Position numbers and translations under genes: made by a program. Below are positions 1 through 7,913 of a stretch of DNA of 64,000 nucleotides, one piece after another (position 1 is the first letter of the stretch; each line of letters opens with the position of its first letter). The notes under the pieces were generated by a model that was given only the letters and a program-made list of their open reading frames with translations, ran no database searches and was not told the origin of the DNA. The DNA comes from Arcticibacterium sp964021845 (GTDB lineage Bacteria; Bacteroidota; Bacteroidia; Cytophagales; Spirosomataceae). The stretch lies in assembly GCF_964021845.1 (NCBI RefSeq), contig NZ_CAXHZC010000006.1:124001-188000 (forward strand), written 5' to 3'.

Positions 1-720
1 AGGTCAACAAACAAAAATGCAAAATTCACATTTGATGAAACCTTTAAGGATATAAATTTAATTTACGATGAATTCAACTTAACATCGGCCACACTAATAG
101 GACATAGCTTCGGTGGTTTAATAGCCACTTTATATGCTGAGAAATATCCTAATAAAACTGAATCTATCGTGTTGGTTTCGGCACCGCTCTCCATGCAGGA
201 AACGCTTTCTACCATATTAAAGTCATCAAAATCAATTTATACTAAGAACAATGACTCCGTTAATCTTAAGTATATAGCTATGTTAGAAAACATGGATAAA
301 AACTCTCTAGAATACAATTCCTACCTTTTTAGCCATGCTATGCAAAATGGATTTTATTACACAAAAGAGCCAACACAAGAAGCCGTTAATATATATTCAA
401 TGTTTAGAACAGATACTTTGCTCATAAAATATAGTTCACAAATGACTTATGAAGCTCCAAGAGGGTTTTGGCAAAACGAAAAATACACAAGCCTAGATTT
501 AAACGAAAATCTAAAACAAGTAATAAAGAATGGCACAGCTGTTCTCGGATTATACGGTAAAGATGACGGTCTGTTTTCAGAGGCTCAAATAAGAAACATT
601 GAAAGCCTAATTGGAGAAAATAATATGGCGTATTTAGATAACTGCTCTCACAACCTCTTTATAGACCAGCAAACAAAATTTATTAACACCTTAAAAAATG
701 AGCTGAATAATGAATTTTGA
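1..720 (+). CDS. alpha/beta hydrolase, 5' end cut by the window edge
   Basis: The reading frame is open from base 1, so the true start lies upstream and only about the last 239 codons are visible. A nucleophile elbow GHSFGG is encoded at 100-117 with the Ser codon at 106-108. Further on, a GLYGKDDGLF stretch could supply the acid (Asp) and NCSHNLFID near the C-terminus the catalytic His, in the order and spacing of the alpha/beta hydrolase fold. The substrate cannot be told; peptidases, esterases and haloperoxidase-like enzymes share these motifs. The last 11 bases overlap the sigma-factor gene, which suggests translational coupling. An ATG at 169 lies downstream of the nucleophile and is not the real start. 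Confidence 0.8.
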   Translation, partial: RSTNKNAKFTFDETFKDINLIYDEFNLTSATLIGHSFGGLIATLYAEKYPNKTESIVLVSAPLSMQETLSTILKSSKSIYTKNNDSVNLKYIAMLENMDKNSLEYNSYLFSHAMQNGFYYTKEPTQEAVNIYSMFRTDTLLIKYSSQMTYEAPRGFWQNEKYTSLDLNENLKQVIKNGTAVLGLYGKDDGLFSEAQIRNIESLIGENNMAYLDNCSHNLFIDQQTKFINTLKNELNNEF

Positions 721-1183
721 AACCATATATAAAACACATTGGCAGAAGGTTTTTAGGCTCTGTATGGGTTATGTAAATGATGCTGATACAGCTAAGGATT
801 TAGCTCAGGAAACATTTATCAAAGTTTTAAAACAGCTACCCAAGTTTAGAAACGAATCTTCTATTGATACTTGGATATTCAGAATTGCATCGAACACCTG
901 TTTGCGTCAAATTCAAAAAGACAATAAGATGCCCAAGTCTGAATTACCAATAGAGCTAACAGACGAAATTTCAGAAACGACCATAGAGAAAGATATACAG
1001 TTTTTATATAAGTGTATTTCTGAACTTCAAGAGGTAGAACGAATCATCATATCATTAGAACTAGAAGATATGAGTCAAAAAGAAATAGCAGAGATAGTTG
1101 GCCTATCTGAAGGAAACGTTAGAGTCAAAATTTACAGAATAAAGGAAAAATTAACACAAAAATTTAAGAAAAATGGATACTAA
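710..1183 (+). CDS. ECF-type RNA polymerase sigma factor
   Basis: A 157-residue protein, the normal size for an extracytoplasmic-function sigma factor. Sigma region 2 lies at about residues 5-70, with a DLAQETFIKVL core and the WIFRIASN segment. Region 4 lies at about 100-150, with a helix-turn-helix of the form SQKEIAEIVGLSEGNVRVKIYR. It would direct RNA polymerase to a small set of promoters. The gene overlaps the hydrolase gene upstream by 11 bp and the membrane-protein gene downstream by 11 bp, so all three are probably translated from one mRNA. The target promoters and the signal are not visible in the sequence. Confidence 0.92.
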   Translation: MNFETIYKTHWQKVFRLCMGYVNDADTAKDLAQETFIKVLKQLPKFRNESSIDTWIFRIASNTCLRQIQKDNKMPKSELPIELTDEISETTIEKDIQFLYKCISELQEVERIIISLELEDMSQKEIAEIVGLSEGNVRVKIYRIKEKLTQKFKKNGY

Positions 1184-1763
1184 CATAGATTTCAAAAAAA
1201 TATGGAGCGAACAAAAGGTAGAAACTCCAAAAGTAGAAGCTCTTTATGCTAAAGCAAATAAATTAAAAAGTAGAAGCTTTTTAGAGCTCATAGTAATCAA
1301 CATTACTCTTTTACTAACCATCACTTTTATAGGTTTTATTTGGTACTACTATCAACCTGAACTAGTAACTACCAAGATTGGCATTATAATGATTATGGTA
1401 GCTACAGTTACTTTTTTACTCCCTTTTAACAAGCAGCTTTCTTTACTTAAAAAGAACAAGACAGAGCCTAATAACAAGGAATATCTTCAACAGCTAACAA
1501 AGCTAAAAGAGGTACAAGTCTTTCAGCAAACCACCATGCTAAATGTCTTTTTCATACTTCTTTCTTTAGGCATTGGCTTATATCTTTTTGAGTTTGTTTC
1601 AAACATGCCAATGACCTGGGGAATAATCACCTGTGCTCTAACTATAGCTTGGTTTGCGATAAACTGGTTTTATCTAAGACCTAAAACAATTAAGAAGCAG
1701 AACACAAAACTTAATAAGCTGTTGGCAGAGTTTGAAAAACTGAACAATCAAATGAATGAATAA
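1173..1763 (+). CDS. four-helix membrane protein, possible partner of the ECF sigma factor
   Basis: 196 residues. A cytoplasmic-looking N-terminal segment (about 1-38) is followed by hydrophobic helices near residues 39-60, 67-84, 118-140 and 148-165, and then a basic, helical C-terminal tail. No zinc anti-sigma motif is visible and no named family is recognised. The start codon lies inside the sigma-factor gene (11-bp overlap). That arrangement is typical of sigma/anti-sigma pairs, so a membrane anti-sigma or signal-relay role is a reasonable inference, but it rests on position only. A strong terminator follows 9 bp after the stop. Confidence 0.7.
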   Translation: MDTNIDFKKIWSEQKVETPKVEALYAKANKLKSRSFLELIVINITLLLTITFIGFIWYYYQPELVTTKIGIIMIMVATVTFLLPFNKQLSLLKKNKTEPNNKEYLQQLTKLKEVQVFQQTTMLNVFFILLSLGIGLYLFEFVSNMPMTWGIITCALTIAWFAINWFYLRPKTIKKQNTKLNKLLAEFEKLNNQMNE

Positions 1764-1772
1764 AAGAGTGTG

Positions 1773-1798
1773 TAGCCTCCTCTGAAAAGAGGAGGCTA
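1773..1798 (+). terminator. rho-independent terminator of the hydrolase-sigma-membrane protein operon
   Basis: Perfect 11-bp stem (TAGCCTCCTCT pairing with AGAGGAGGCTA) around a GAAA tetraloop, followed by a T-rich run. It starts 9 bp after the stop of the membrane-protein gene. Confidence 0.85.
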
Positions 1799-1873
1799 TA
1801 TTTCATATATGAAGTATCAAGTGTTTACAATACCTATAAGGTTTTAGAAAAAAAGGATTGTGTTTGCTTCCGA

Positions 1874-1896
1874 AAATTGGAAATCACCTCCAATTT
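1874..1896 (-). terminator. weak hairpin over the oxyR stop codon
   Basis: AAATTGGA and TCCAATTT form an 8-bp stem that spans the TGA of oxyR. On the minus strand it is followed by TTTTCGG, only a short T run. It may end or stabilise the oxyR transcript; the assignment is tentative. Confidence 0.35.
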
Positions 1897-2807
1897 ATTT
1901 TTATAAACTTCTTATTTTTAACAAATCTATCTGGTGTTTTCTCTAAGATTTCTAACCTTAAAGCATCAATCACCGCATTTTTTGAAAACGAGTGATGAAT
2001 AGCAAGACTTACCTCTCTTACAGGTTTGGGCTCTTCAAATGGAATATTACAGCCTTGGTCACTTTTATTAATTGCCATCTCAGGCACTAGGGTAAAGCCA
2101 CCGTAATTATCAACCATCCTCTTCAAAGCTTCGATAGAACCACTCTGAAACTTAATATTTTTATTATTCTTGGTATTATTACAAATATTAAGAACCTGAT
2201 TTCTAAAACAATGCCCACTTTCTAAAAGCCATACATCATCTAACTCTTCAATTTCCGACACCGAAATTGTTTTCCGAGACTCTATAAAACTTTCTTTTTG
2301 CCCATAAAACACAAAAGGTTCATTATACATTTTTATCTCTCTAATAAAGGGCTCGTTTAATGGAGATACTAGTATTCCAATATCAATCTCCTTCTTCTGC
2401 AAGGCTGCTATAATATTTTCAGTTTGCATTTCATCAATCTTCAAAAAAGTATTGGGATATTTCCTCGAAAAAGAACCAGAAATTAATGGAATTAAATAAG
2501 GGGAAATTGTTGGTATTACACCTATCCTAAAGTTGCCATCTATATTATACAATTCCTTACTCACCATGTTTTTCAAGTCGGCGACCTCACGGACAATCAC
2601 CTCCGCTTTTTTTATAAAAATTGCCCCTAAATCTGTTGGTACAAATGGTGATTGACTCTTATTAAAAATAGAGAAGCCTATCTCGTCTTCCAGTTTTTTC
2701 ACTTGGATGGTTATAGTAGGTTGCGTTACAAAACATTTCTTAGCCGCCGTTACAAAATGCCTATACGTATTTAGGGCTATCACGTATTCTAATTGCTGTA
2801 TTGTCAT
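1884..2807 (-). CDS. oxyR: OxyR-type LysR regulator, peroxide sensor
   Basis: 307 residues, the usual LysR-family length. The N-terminal winged helix-turn-helix (about residues 1-60) contains HFVTAAKKCFVTQPTITIQVKKLE. The effector domain carries SGHCFRNQVLNIC, with Cys200 and Cys209 matching in context and spacing the redox cysteines of Escherichia coli OxyR (C199/C208). Peroxide would form a disulfide between them and activate transcription. The gene is divergent from katG across 276 bp, the classic arrangement of this regulator and its target. The first ATG was taken because the protein then begins at the normal LysR N-terminus (MTIQQLEYVIAL). Confidence 0.93.
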   Translation of the reverse strand: MTIQQLEYVIALNTYRHFVTAAKKCFVTQPTITIQVKKLEDEIGFSIFNKSQSPFVPTDLGAIFIKKAEVIVREVADLKNMVSKELYNIDGNFRIGVIPTISPYLIPLISGSFSRKYPNTFLKIDEMQTENIIAALQKKEIDIGILVSPLNEPFIREIKMYNEPFVFYGQKESFIESRKTISVSEIEELDDVWLLESGHCFRNQVLNICNNTKNNKNIKFQSGSIEALKRMVDNYGGFTLVPEMAINKSDQGCNIPFEEPKPVREVSLAIHHSFSKNAVIDALRLEILEKTPDRFVKNKKFIKINWR

Positions 2808-2826
2808 ATATAGATTTTATCAATAC

Positions 2827-2840
2827 TAATATACATATTA
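2827..2840. promoter_or_regulatory. candidate OxyR operator in the oxyR-katG intergenic region
   Basis: A perfect 14-bp palindrome, TAATATACATATTA, lies 20 bp before the oxyR start within an AT-rich stretch (2808-2860). LysR regulators bind such T-N11-A dyads and usually repress their own gene from a site of this kind. No experimental support; other AT-rich dyads are nearby. Confidence 0.4.
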
Positions 2841-3083
2841 TTAATTTGACTAATATGCGGCACGTTCATAAATTTGTCCTAAGTTTTTTAATAAGAAGTA
2901 CAGATTAATTGACACTTAATAGGTAACTTAAGATTAACAAAAGCTTAAACACGAATTGTAAAGTGCTAGTGTAGATAGAATTAGCCTTTCAACTTGATAT
3001 TAAACAGTATAAAAAACGATTAAGTCAGCCATTAGCTGGCAAACTTTTTGAAAGAATAAATTTGAAAATAATCAACCTTTAAT

Positions 3084-5345
3084 ATGGAAAACAATAGTAA
3101 TTCAAACTCATCAAACGATGAAAGTAAATGTCCACACCACCAGCAACAAGCTTCTGGTGCTGCACTTTCAGAAGTCAATGATAACGCTGCAACATCAGGT
3201 AAATGTCCAGTAATGCATGGAGCAAACACAGCTACCGGTGTAACTGTTATGGATTGGTGGCCGAACGCTCTTAATCTTGATATTTTACACCAACATGATA
3301 CTAAAACAAACCCTTTAGGTGAAAGTTTTGACTATCATGAAGAACTGAAAAAATTGGATGTGGCGGCTCTAAAAAAAGACATGCATGCCTTAATGACTGA
3401 TAGCCAAGAATGGTGGCCAGCAGATTGGGGGCATTATGGAGGTTTGATGATACGTATGTCTTGGCATTCAGCAGGATCATATCGTATTTCTGATGGTCGC
3501 GGTGGCGGTGGCTCAGGAAATCTGCGTTTTGCTCCACTTAACTCTTGGCCAGATAATGTTAGCTTAGATAAAGCAAAGAGACTTTTATGGCCGATTAAGA
3601 AAAAATATGGTAAGAAAATTAGTTGGGCAGATTTAATTGTTCTAGCAGGTACCATTGCTTATGAAAATATGGGCTTACAAACCTTTGGTTTCGCTTTTGG
3701 TCGTGAAGACATTTGGCATCCAGAAAAAGATACATATTGGGGAGCTGAAAAAGAATGGTTAGCTCCTAGCGACGAACGCTATGAAAATGTAGATGAGCCT
3801 TCTACCATGGAAAACCCACTGGCGGCAGTACAAATGGGCTTAATATATGTAAACCCAGAAGGCGTTAACGGAAAACAAGACCCCTTAAAAACAGCAGCAC
3901 ATATACGTGAAACATTTGCACGTATGGCCATGAATGATGAAGAAACTGTGGCTCTTACAGCAGGAGGTCACACTGTAGGTAAAACACATGGAAATGGAGA
4001 TGCAAGTCTTCTAGGCCCTGCACCTGAAGGTGCAAATGTTGAAGAACAAGGATTGGGCTGGAGCAACCCTAATAAGTCAGGCAAAGGGCGTTACACTGTA
4101 ACAAGTGGACTTGAAGGAGCTTGGACTACACACCCTACCAAATGGGATAATGGCTTTTTTGAAATGTTATTTAATCACGAATGGGAGCCGCGTAAAAGCC
4201 CAGCGGGTGCATGGCAATGGGAACCAAAAAACATTAAAGAAGAAGACAGACCTGTTGATGTTGAAGACCCAGCTATACGTCATAATCCTATGATGACCGA
4301 CGCTGACATGGCTATGAAAGTAGATCCTATTTACAAGGAAATTTCATTGAAATTCATGAAAGACCCGGCATATTTCTCTGAGACTTTTGCCCGTGCTTGG
4401 TTTAAACTTACACACAGAGATATGGGACCAAAAGCTAATTATTTTGGACCTGATGTTCCAGAAGAGGAATTAGTTTGGCAAGACCCAGTTCCTGCAGGAA
4501 CTACTGATTATGATGTTGCTGCGGTAAAATCAAAAATAGCTGCTTCTAGCTTAGCAATTCCAGAAATAGTTGCTACTGCATGGGACTCTGCCCGAACTTT
4601 CCGAGGATCTGATATGCGTGGAGGAGCCAACGGTGCTCGCATAAGATTAGCTCCGCAAAAAGATTGGGAAGGAAATGAGCCAAAACGTTTATCACATGTT
4701 TTATCAGTTCTAGAACCGATTGCTTCTGAATTTGGAATAAGCATAGCTGACACTATTGTTTTAGCCGGTAATGTAGGTATAGAACAAGCCGCTAAAGCTG
4801 CTGGTTTTGATATTGAAGTTCCTTTTGCTCCAGGTCGTGGAGATGCAACTGACGAAATGACTGATGCCGATTCCTTTGCACCTTTAGAGCCAATTGCTGA
4901 TGGTTATCGCAACTGGAGTAAAAAGGATTACGTTGTAAGTCCAGAAGAATTAATGTTAGACCGAACTCAACTAATGGGTTTAACAGCTCCTGAAATGACA
5001 GTACTTGTGGGAGGTATGCGAATGCTTGACACCAATTACGGAAACACTAAACATGGCGTTTTTACAGATAAGGCTGGCGTTTTAAGCAACGATTTCTTTG
5101 TTAACCTTACGGATATGAATAATACTTGGAAGCCTACAGAAAATGGCCTTTATGATATTTGTGATCGTAAAACAGGAAATGTAAAATGGACTGCCACTCG
5201 CATGGATTTAGTATTCGGTTCAAATTCAATATTACGTTCATATTCTGAAGTATACGCTCAAGACGATAGTAAAGAAAAGTTTGTAAATGACTTTGTAAAC
5301 GCTTGGGTAAAAGTGATGAATGCAGATAGGTTCGATCTGAAGTAA
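3084..5345 (+). CDS. katG: catalase-peroxidase
   Basis: 753 residues, the full length of a KatG with both duplicated peroxidase-like halves. The active half shows Arg124, Trp127 and His128 on the distal side (RMSWHSAG), Tyr255 (GLIYVNPEG) and Met281 (ARMAMND). Trp127, Tyr255 and Met281 should form the Trp-Tyr-Met adduct needed for catalase activity. His296 in GGHTVGKTHG is the proximal haem ligand. Spacing matches Mycobacterium tuberculosis KatG. The enzyme removes hydrogen peroxide in the cytoplasm. It is transcribed divergently from oxyR and probably induced by it. A strong terminator follows. The start gives the usual Cys- and His-rich N-terminal tail. Confidence 0.97.
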   Translation: MENNSNSNSSNDESKCPHHQQQASGAALSEVNDNAATSGKCPVMHGANTATGVTVMDWWPNALNLDILHQHDTKTNPLGESFDYHEELKKLDVAALKKDMHALMTDSQEWWPADWGHYGGLMIRMSWHSAGSYRISDGRGGGGSGNLRFAPLNSWPDNVSLDKAKRLLWPIKKKYGKKISWADLIVLAGTIAYENMGLQTFGFAFGREDIWHPEKDTYWGAEKEWLAPSDERYENVDEPSTMENPLAAVQMGLIYVNPEGVNGKQDPLKTAAHIRETFARMAMNDEETVALTAGGHTVGKTHGNGDASLLGPAPEGANVEEQGLGWSNPNKSGKGRYTVTSGLEGAWTTHPTKWDNGFFEMLFNHEWEPRKSPAGAWQWEPKNIKEEDRPVDVEDPAIRHNPMMTDADMAMKVDPIYKEISLKFMKDPAYFSETFARAWFKLTHRDMGPKANYFGPDVPEEELVWQDPVPAGTTDYDVAAVKSKIAASSLAIPEIVATAWDSARTFRGSDMRGGANGARIRLAPQKDWEGNEPKRLSHVLSVLEPIASEFGISIADTIVLAGNVGIEQAAKAAGFDIEVPFAPGRGDATDEMTDADSFAPLEPIADGYRNWSKKDYVVSPEELMLDRTQLMGLTAPEMTVLVGGMRMLDTNYGNTKHGVFTDKAGVLSNDFFVNLTDMNNTWKPTENGLYDICDRKTGNVKWTATRMDLVFGSNSILRSYSEVYAQDDSKEKFVNDFVNAWVKVMNADRFDLK

Positions 5346-5366
5346 AATATAGTTAACGAACAAAAG

Positions 5367-5405
5367 GCTCCAATGTGGCAGAAATGCTCATTGGAGCTTT
5401 TTTTA
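5367..5405 (+). terminator. rho-independent terminator of katG
   Basis: GCTCCAATG at 5367 pairs with CATTGGAGC ending at 5397 (9-bp perfect stem, 13-base loop), followed directly by a run of seven T. It lies 22 bp after the katG stop. Confidence 0.85.
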
Positions 5406-5547
5406 TTAAGGGATTATATGAGTTCTAAACATTCTGGTTTTAGCAAAAAAAGTTCTCATAGACTCTCATTTCTTGATATATTTAAATAGAAGGGAATACT
5501 ACATGGTTTATATCCCTTCGTCGTGCACAATTTAACAAAACCTCGAA

Positions 5548-5940
5548 ATGCCATTTCCAATTGACGAAAAATATATAAAAGAAACGGAATCTGAACTAAA
5601 CGTAAAATTCCCGAATGAATTCAAAAATAGAATGATAAAATCAAATGGAGGGGAATTGGTTTCGGCTGAATTTGAATTTGAACTCTATCCATTTTTTGAC
5701 AAATCAGACCGAAAAAGAATAAGCCGAACTTGTAATCACATTGGACTTGAAACAAAGAATGCTCGTGAATGGAATGGATTTCCAGAAAATGGAATCGCAG
5801 TCGGCTCTGACGAGTTAGGAAACCTAATAATCTTGACTCATAACGGAGATGGAGTTTTAACTGATGAAATTCACTTCTGGAATCACGAAATGGGACAAAC
5901 CGAAAAAATTGCAGAATCAATAACTGAACTAGATGAATAA
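5548..5940 (+). CDS. SMI1/KNR4-family protein, probable immunity-type protein
   Basis: 130 residues. The N-terminal pattern (IDEKYIKETESELNVKFP, then FKNRMIKSNGGEL) and the later GIAVGSDELGNLIIL segment are typical of the SMI1/KNR4 (SUKH) superfamily. Many bacterial members neutralise toxins of polymorphic or contact-dependent toxin systems. No toxin gene is recognisable on either side, so this may be an orphan immunity gene. The stop codon overlaps the start of the next, broken gene (ATGAATAA), which suggests they once formed a translationally coupled pair. No obvious promoter is seen in the 140 bp behind katG. Confidence 0.75.
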   Translation: MPFPIDEKYIKETESELNVKFPNEFKNRMIKSNGGELVSAEFEFELYPFFDKSDRKRISRTCNHIGLETKNAREWNGFPENGIAVGSDELGNLIILTHNGDGVLTDEIHFWNHEMGQTEKIAESITELDE

Positions 5941-6277
5941 AATAGAAATAAAAGGTACTTACATCCAATATGCACGAGGTTACGATAAAAAGAATATTGT
6001 TGAATCTGATTTACTAAAAGCCCTGAAAGATATATAACAAATGGATGATGAACACGGAGCATTTTGGATCGGAGTTTATGGAGCTGAAACAGATGAACTT
6101 GTTTTAGAATTGCATAAAAGTTTGACTTTATTTGGAAATTTTAGTGAAAGTGAAAACTATAAAATTCAACTCAAAAGTTTAGAAGCCTCCAAAGATTATT
6201 TTAGCTTACTATTGAGCGGAATGATAGAAAAGTTAAAAGAGAAATTAAAAACTATGGACACAATTAGGCTCGAATAA
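5933..6277 (+). pseudogene. small gene interrupted by an in-frame TAA (possible immunity-like protein)
   Basis: An ATG overlapping the end of the SMI1/KNR4 gene opens a frame of 34 codons that stops at TAA, 6035-6037. The same frame continues without another stop for 80 codons to 6277. The joined reading (KALKDI, stop, QMDDEHGAFWIGVYGAETDELVLELHKSL) looks like one continuous protein of about 114 residues, and a single G-to-T change (GAA to TAA) explains the stop. Translation might restart at the ATG at 6041, giving a 78-residue fragment. The family is not recognised. A nonsense mutation is the simplest reading; recoding or a sequence error cannot be excluded. Confidence 0.6.
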
Positions 6278-6307
6278 AGCGAAGTTGGTCTTCGGTTCAT
6301 TCGAGCC
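6267..6307. terminator. hairpin between the broken gene and the PUL 3' end
   Basis: GGCTCGAAT and ATTCGAGCC form a perfect 9-bp outer stem; an inner CGAAG/CTTCG stem sits inside it. The hairpin covers the stop codon at 6275-6277 and lies 15 bp before the 3' end of the minus-strand oxidoreductase gene, so it may serve as a transcription stop in both directions. T runs are short. Confidence 0.5.
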
Positions 6308-6321
6308 AATATTTCTCCCCC

Positions 6322-7617
6322 CTAAATCACAATCCCATGCTCCGCTCTCATTTCTCTTCCTAGAAGGGCATTTGCGGCAGCATTATTTTTGAAGGTCTCC
6401 TTTTTAGGATTCCATGCCAGTTCGGTGCCTAGTTCATAGGCAATATTTCCAATATTACACATAGAAGACGTTCTGTGGCCTATCTCTACATCACAAATTG
6501 GTAGCTCTCTAGTTCGCATGGAGTTGATAAAATCTATATAATGATTTTCAGGGTGTTTCAGTCTGATGTCGGTTTCTTTAATGACTACCTTCTTTAAGTT
6601 ATCCGGTTCTTCTAGTTTTCTTCTTTGCACGTCCAAAGTCCCCTCCGAACCTATAAAACGAATGCCATTATTCTTTCCAAAATCTTTATGGGTCACCGTT
6701 ATCCCATTTTTGTAGGTGTATTTAAGTCCGCGTATATCACCAGACATTTTGCTAGAAAGCGGAGCACTAACCTTCACAGGTCCAGAATTATCCATGCCAA
6801 GTGCCCACTGAACTATGTCAAACATGTGTGCACCCCAGTCTGTAATATAGCCGCCACCAAAAGGCTTATACTCTCTCCACAGTGCCCAAAAATCGTTTTC
6901 TAGCGTAGGAGCCAGTAATTCATTATATGGCGTTTTATCGGTATTTGGCCCCATCCATAAATCCCAATTTAGGTGATTTGGTAAAGGCTGTGCCTCAAAA
7001 TCAATGTCCTTCGGCGGGTTACCCACATTCACAAAAATCTCTTTAATCTCACCCAAATAACCATTTCTGATAAGTTCCGCAGTTCTTAAAAACTCAGGCC
7101 AAGAACGCTGCATACTACCGGTTTGTAAAACCCTATTGTTTTTTCTCACGGCATTCACCATAGCTCTCCCCTCTTTCACAGTAAGTGCCAGCGGTTTTTC
7201 ACAGTAAATGTCTTTACCTGCCTCAGCAGCTTTAACCGTCATGGCGGCGTGCCAATGGTCTGGCGTCACCACCACCACAGAGTCAATAGATTTATCAGCT
7301 ATGACCTGTCTGTAATCTTCATAGGCCTTGTAAGAACTGTCCACAGCAGATTTCCCTGCCAACTCCTTAAGGTTATTCGTAAACCTTTTTAGTTTAAGTC
7401 TGTGTGGGTCGGCAGCAGCTACTATGTTTACCTGACCTGTTTCGTGAAAACGTTTTTGTAGGCCATTGCTTTGTTTCCCACAGCCTATAAAAGCCATATT
7501 AACTATATCAGAAGGAGCTAAAAAGCCTTTTCCTAAGACATGTCTTGGAATTATAAAGAAACTAGAAGCGATGGCAGATGATTTTAGAAAATCACGGCGA
7601 TTAAGGTTTTTTTTCAT
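6322..7617 (-). CDS. Tat-exported Gfo/Idh/MocA-family oxidoreductase
   Basis: 431 residues. It starts with a twin-arginine signal (NRRDFLKSSAIASSFFIIP), so it should be exported folded with its cofactor. A Rossmann nucleotide-binding motif follows (NMAFIGCGKQSNGLQ), then the family signature EKPLALTVKEG at about residue 145, and the C-terminal alpha/beta domain. Such proteins oxidise, reduce or epimerise sugars with NAD(P); a subset with the same Tat leader are GH109 glycosidases, which use NAD during hydrolysis. It closes the PUL, about 300 bp behind a sulfatase gene. An upstream in-frame ATG (7695) would place 26 hydrophobic residues before the Tat motif and was rejected. Confidence 0.85.
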   Translation of the reverse strand: MKKNLNRRDFLKSSAIASSFFIIPRHVLGKGFLAPSDIVNMAFIGCGKQSNGLQKRFHETGQVNIVAAADPHRLKLKRFTNNLKELAGKSAVDSSYKAYEDYRQVIADKSIDSVVVVTPDHWHAAMTVKAAEAGKDIYCEKPLALTVKEGRAMVNAVRKNNRVLQTGSMQRSWPEFLRTAELIRNGYLGEIKEIFVNVGNPPKDIDFEAQPLPNHLNWDLWMGPNTDKTPYNELLAPTLENDFWALWREYKPFGGGYITDWGAHMFDIVQWALGMDNSGPVKVSAPLSSKMSGDIRGLKYTYKNGITVTHKDFGKNNGIRFIGSEGTLDVQRRKLEEPDNLKKVVIKETDIRLKHPENHYIDFINSMRTRELPICDVEIGHRTSSMCNIGNIAYELGTELAWNPKKETFKNNAAANALLGREMRAEHGIVI

Positions 7618-7794
7618 TATTGGGTTGAATATTAATGTCTTTCGACTGAAAACTAAAGTTAATAAAAAAAGGCAATCTAAGCCATGAAGTAGCATTTTCT
7701 GAATTTTAAAACCCGCTCCTTTTTACTCGGCTTGCTTTCCAGCATGGACCTCATTTTTTTTCGAAAAAAAACGAGGCAAAAAAAACATCGCCCA

Positions 7795-7896
7795 GTAAAC
7801 TCACACAGTCAAAATTCCTATTAATATCCTAGCTAGTAATTTAGCTTTTTGTGATAGAATTTAGACCGTGCTCAAACAGTACAGGGCTTTATAAGG
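7795..7896. repeat. imperfect palindromic repeat, copy A
   Basis: Shares GTAAACTCACACAGTCAAAA at its left end and GACCGTGCTCAAACAGTACA plus GGGCTTTATAAGG at its right end with copy B at 10027-10126, with a more divergent middle. The two ends of each copy are themselves inverted (GTCAAAATT against AATTTTGAC in copy B), so it can fold into a long hairpin. It begins 18 bp behind the stop of the sulfatase gene at 7914-9800. A separate hairpin with an A/T-rich stem (7749-7776) stands before it. Confidence 0.75.
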
Positions 7897-7913
7897 AATT
7901 TATTCCCATAGTT

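Noticed and set aside
3032..4753. Several open frames of 60-115 codons on the minus strand inside and before katG
   Set aside because: They are antisense to a clearly coding gene, have no recognisable domains, and arise from the codon bias of katG.
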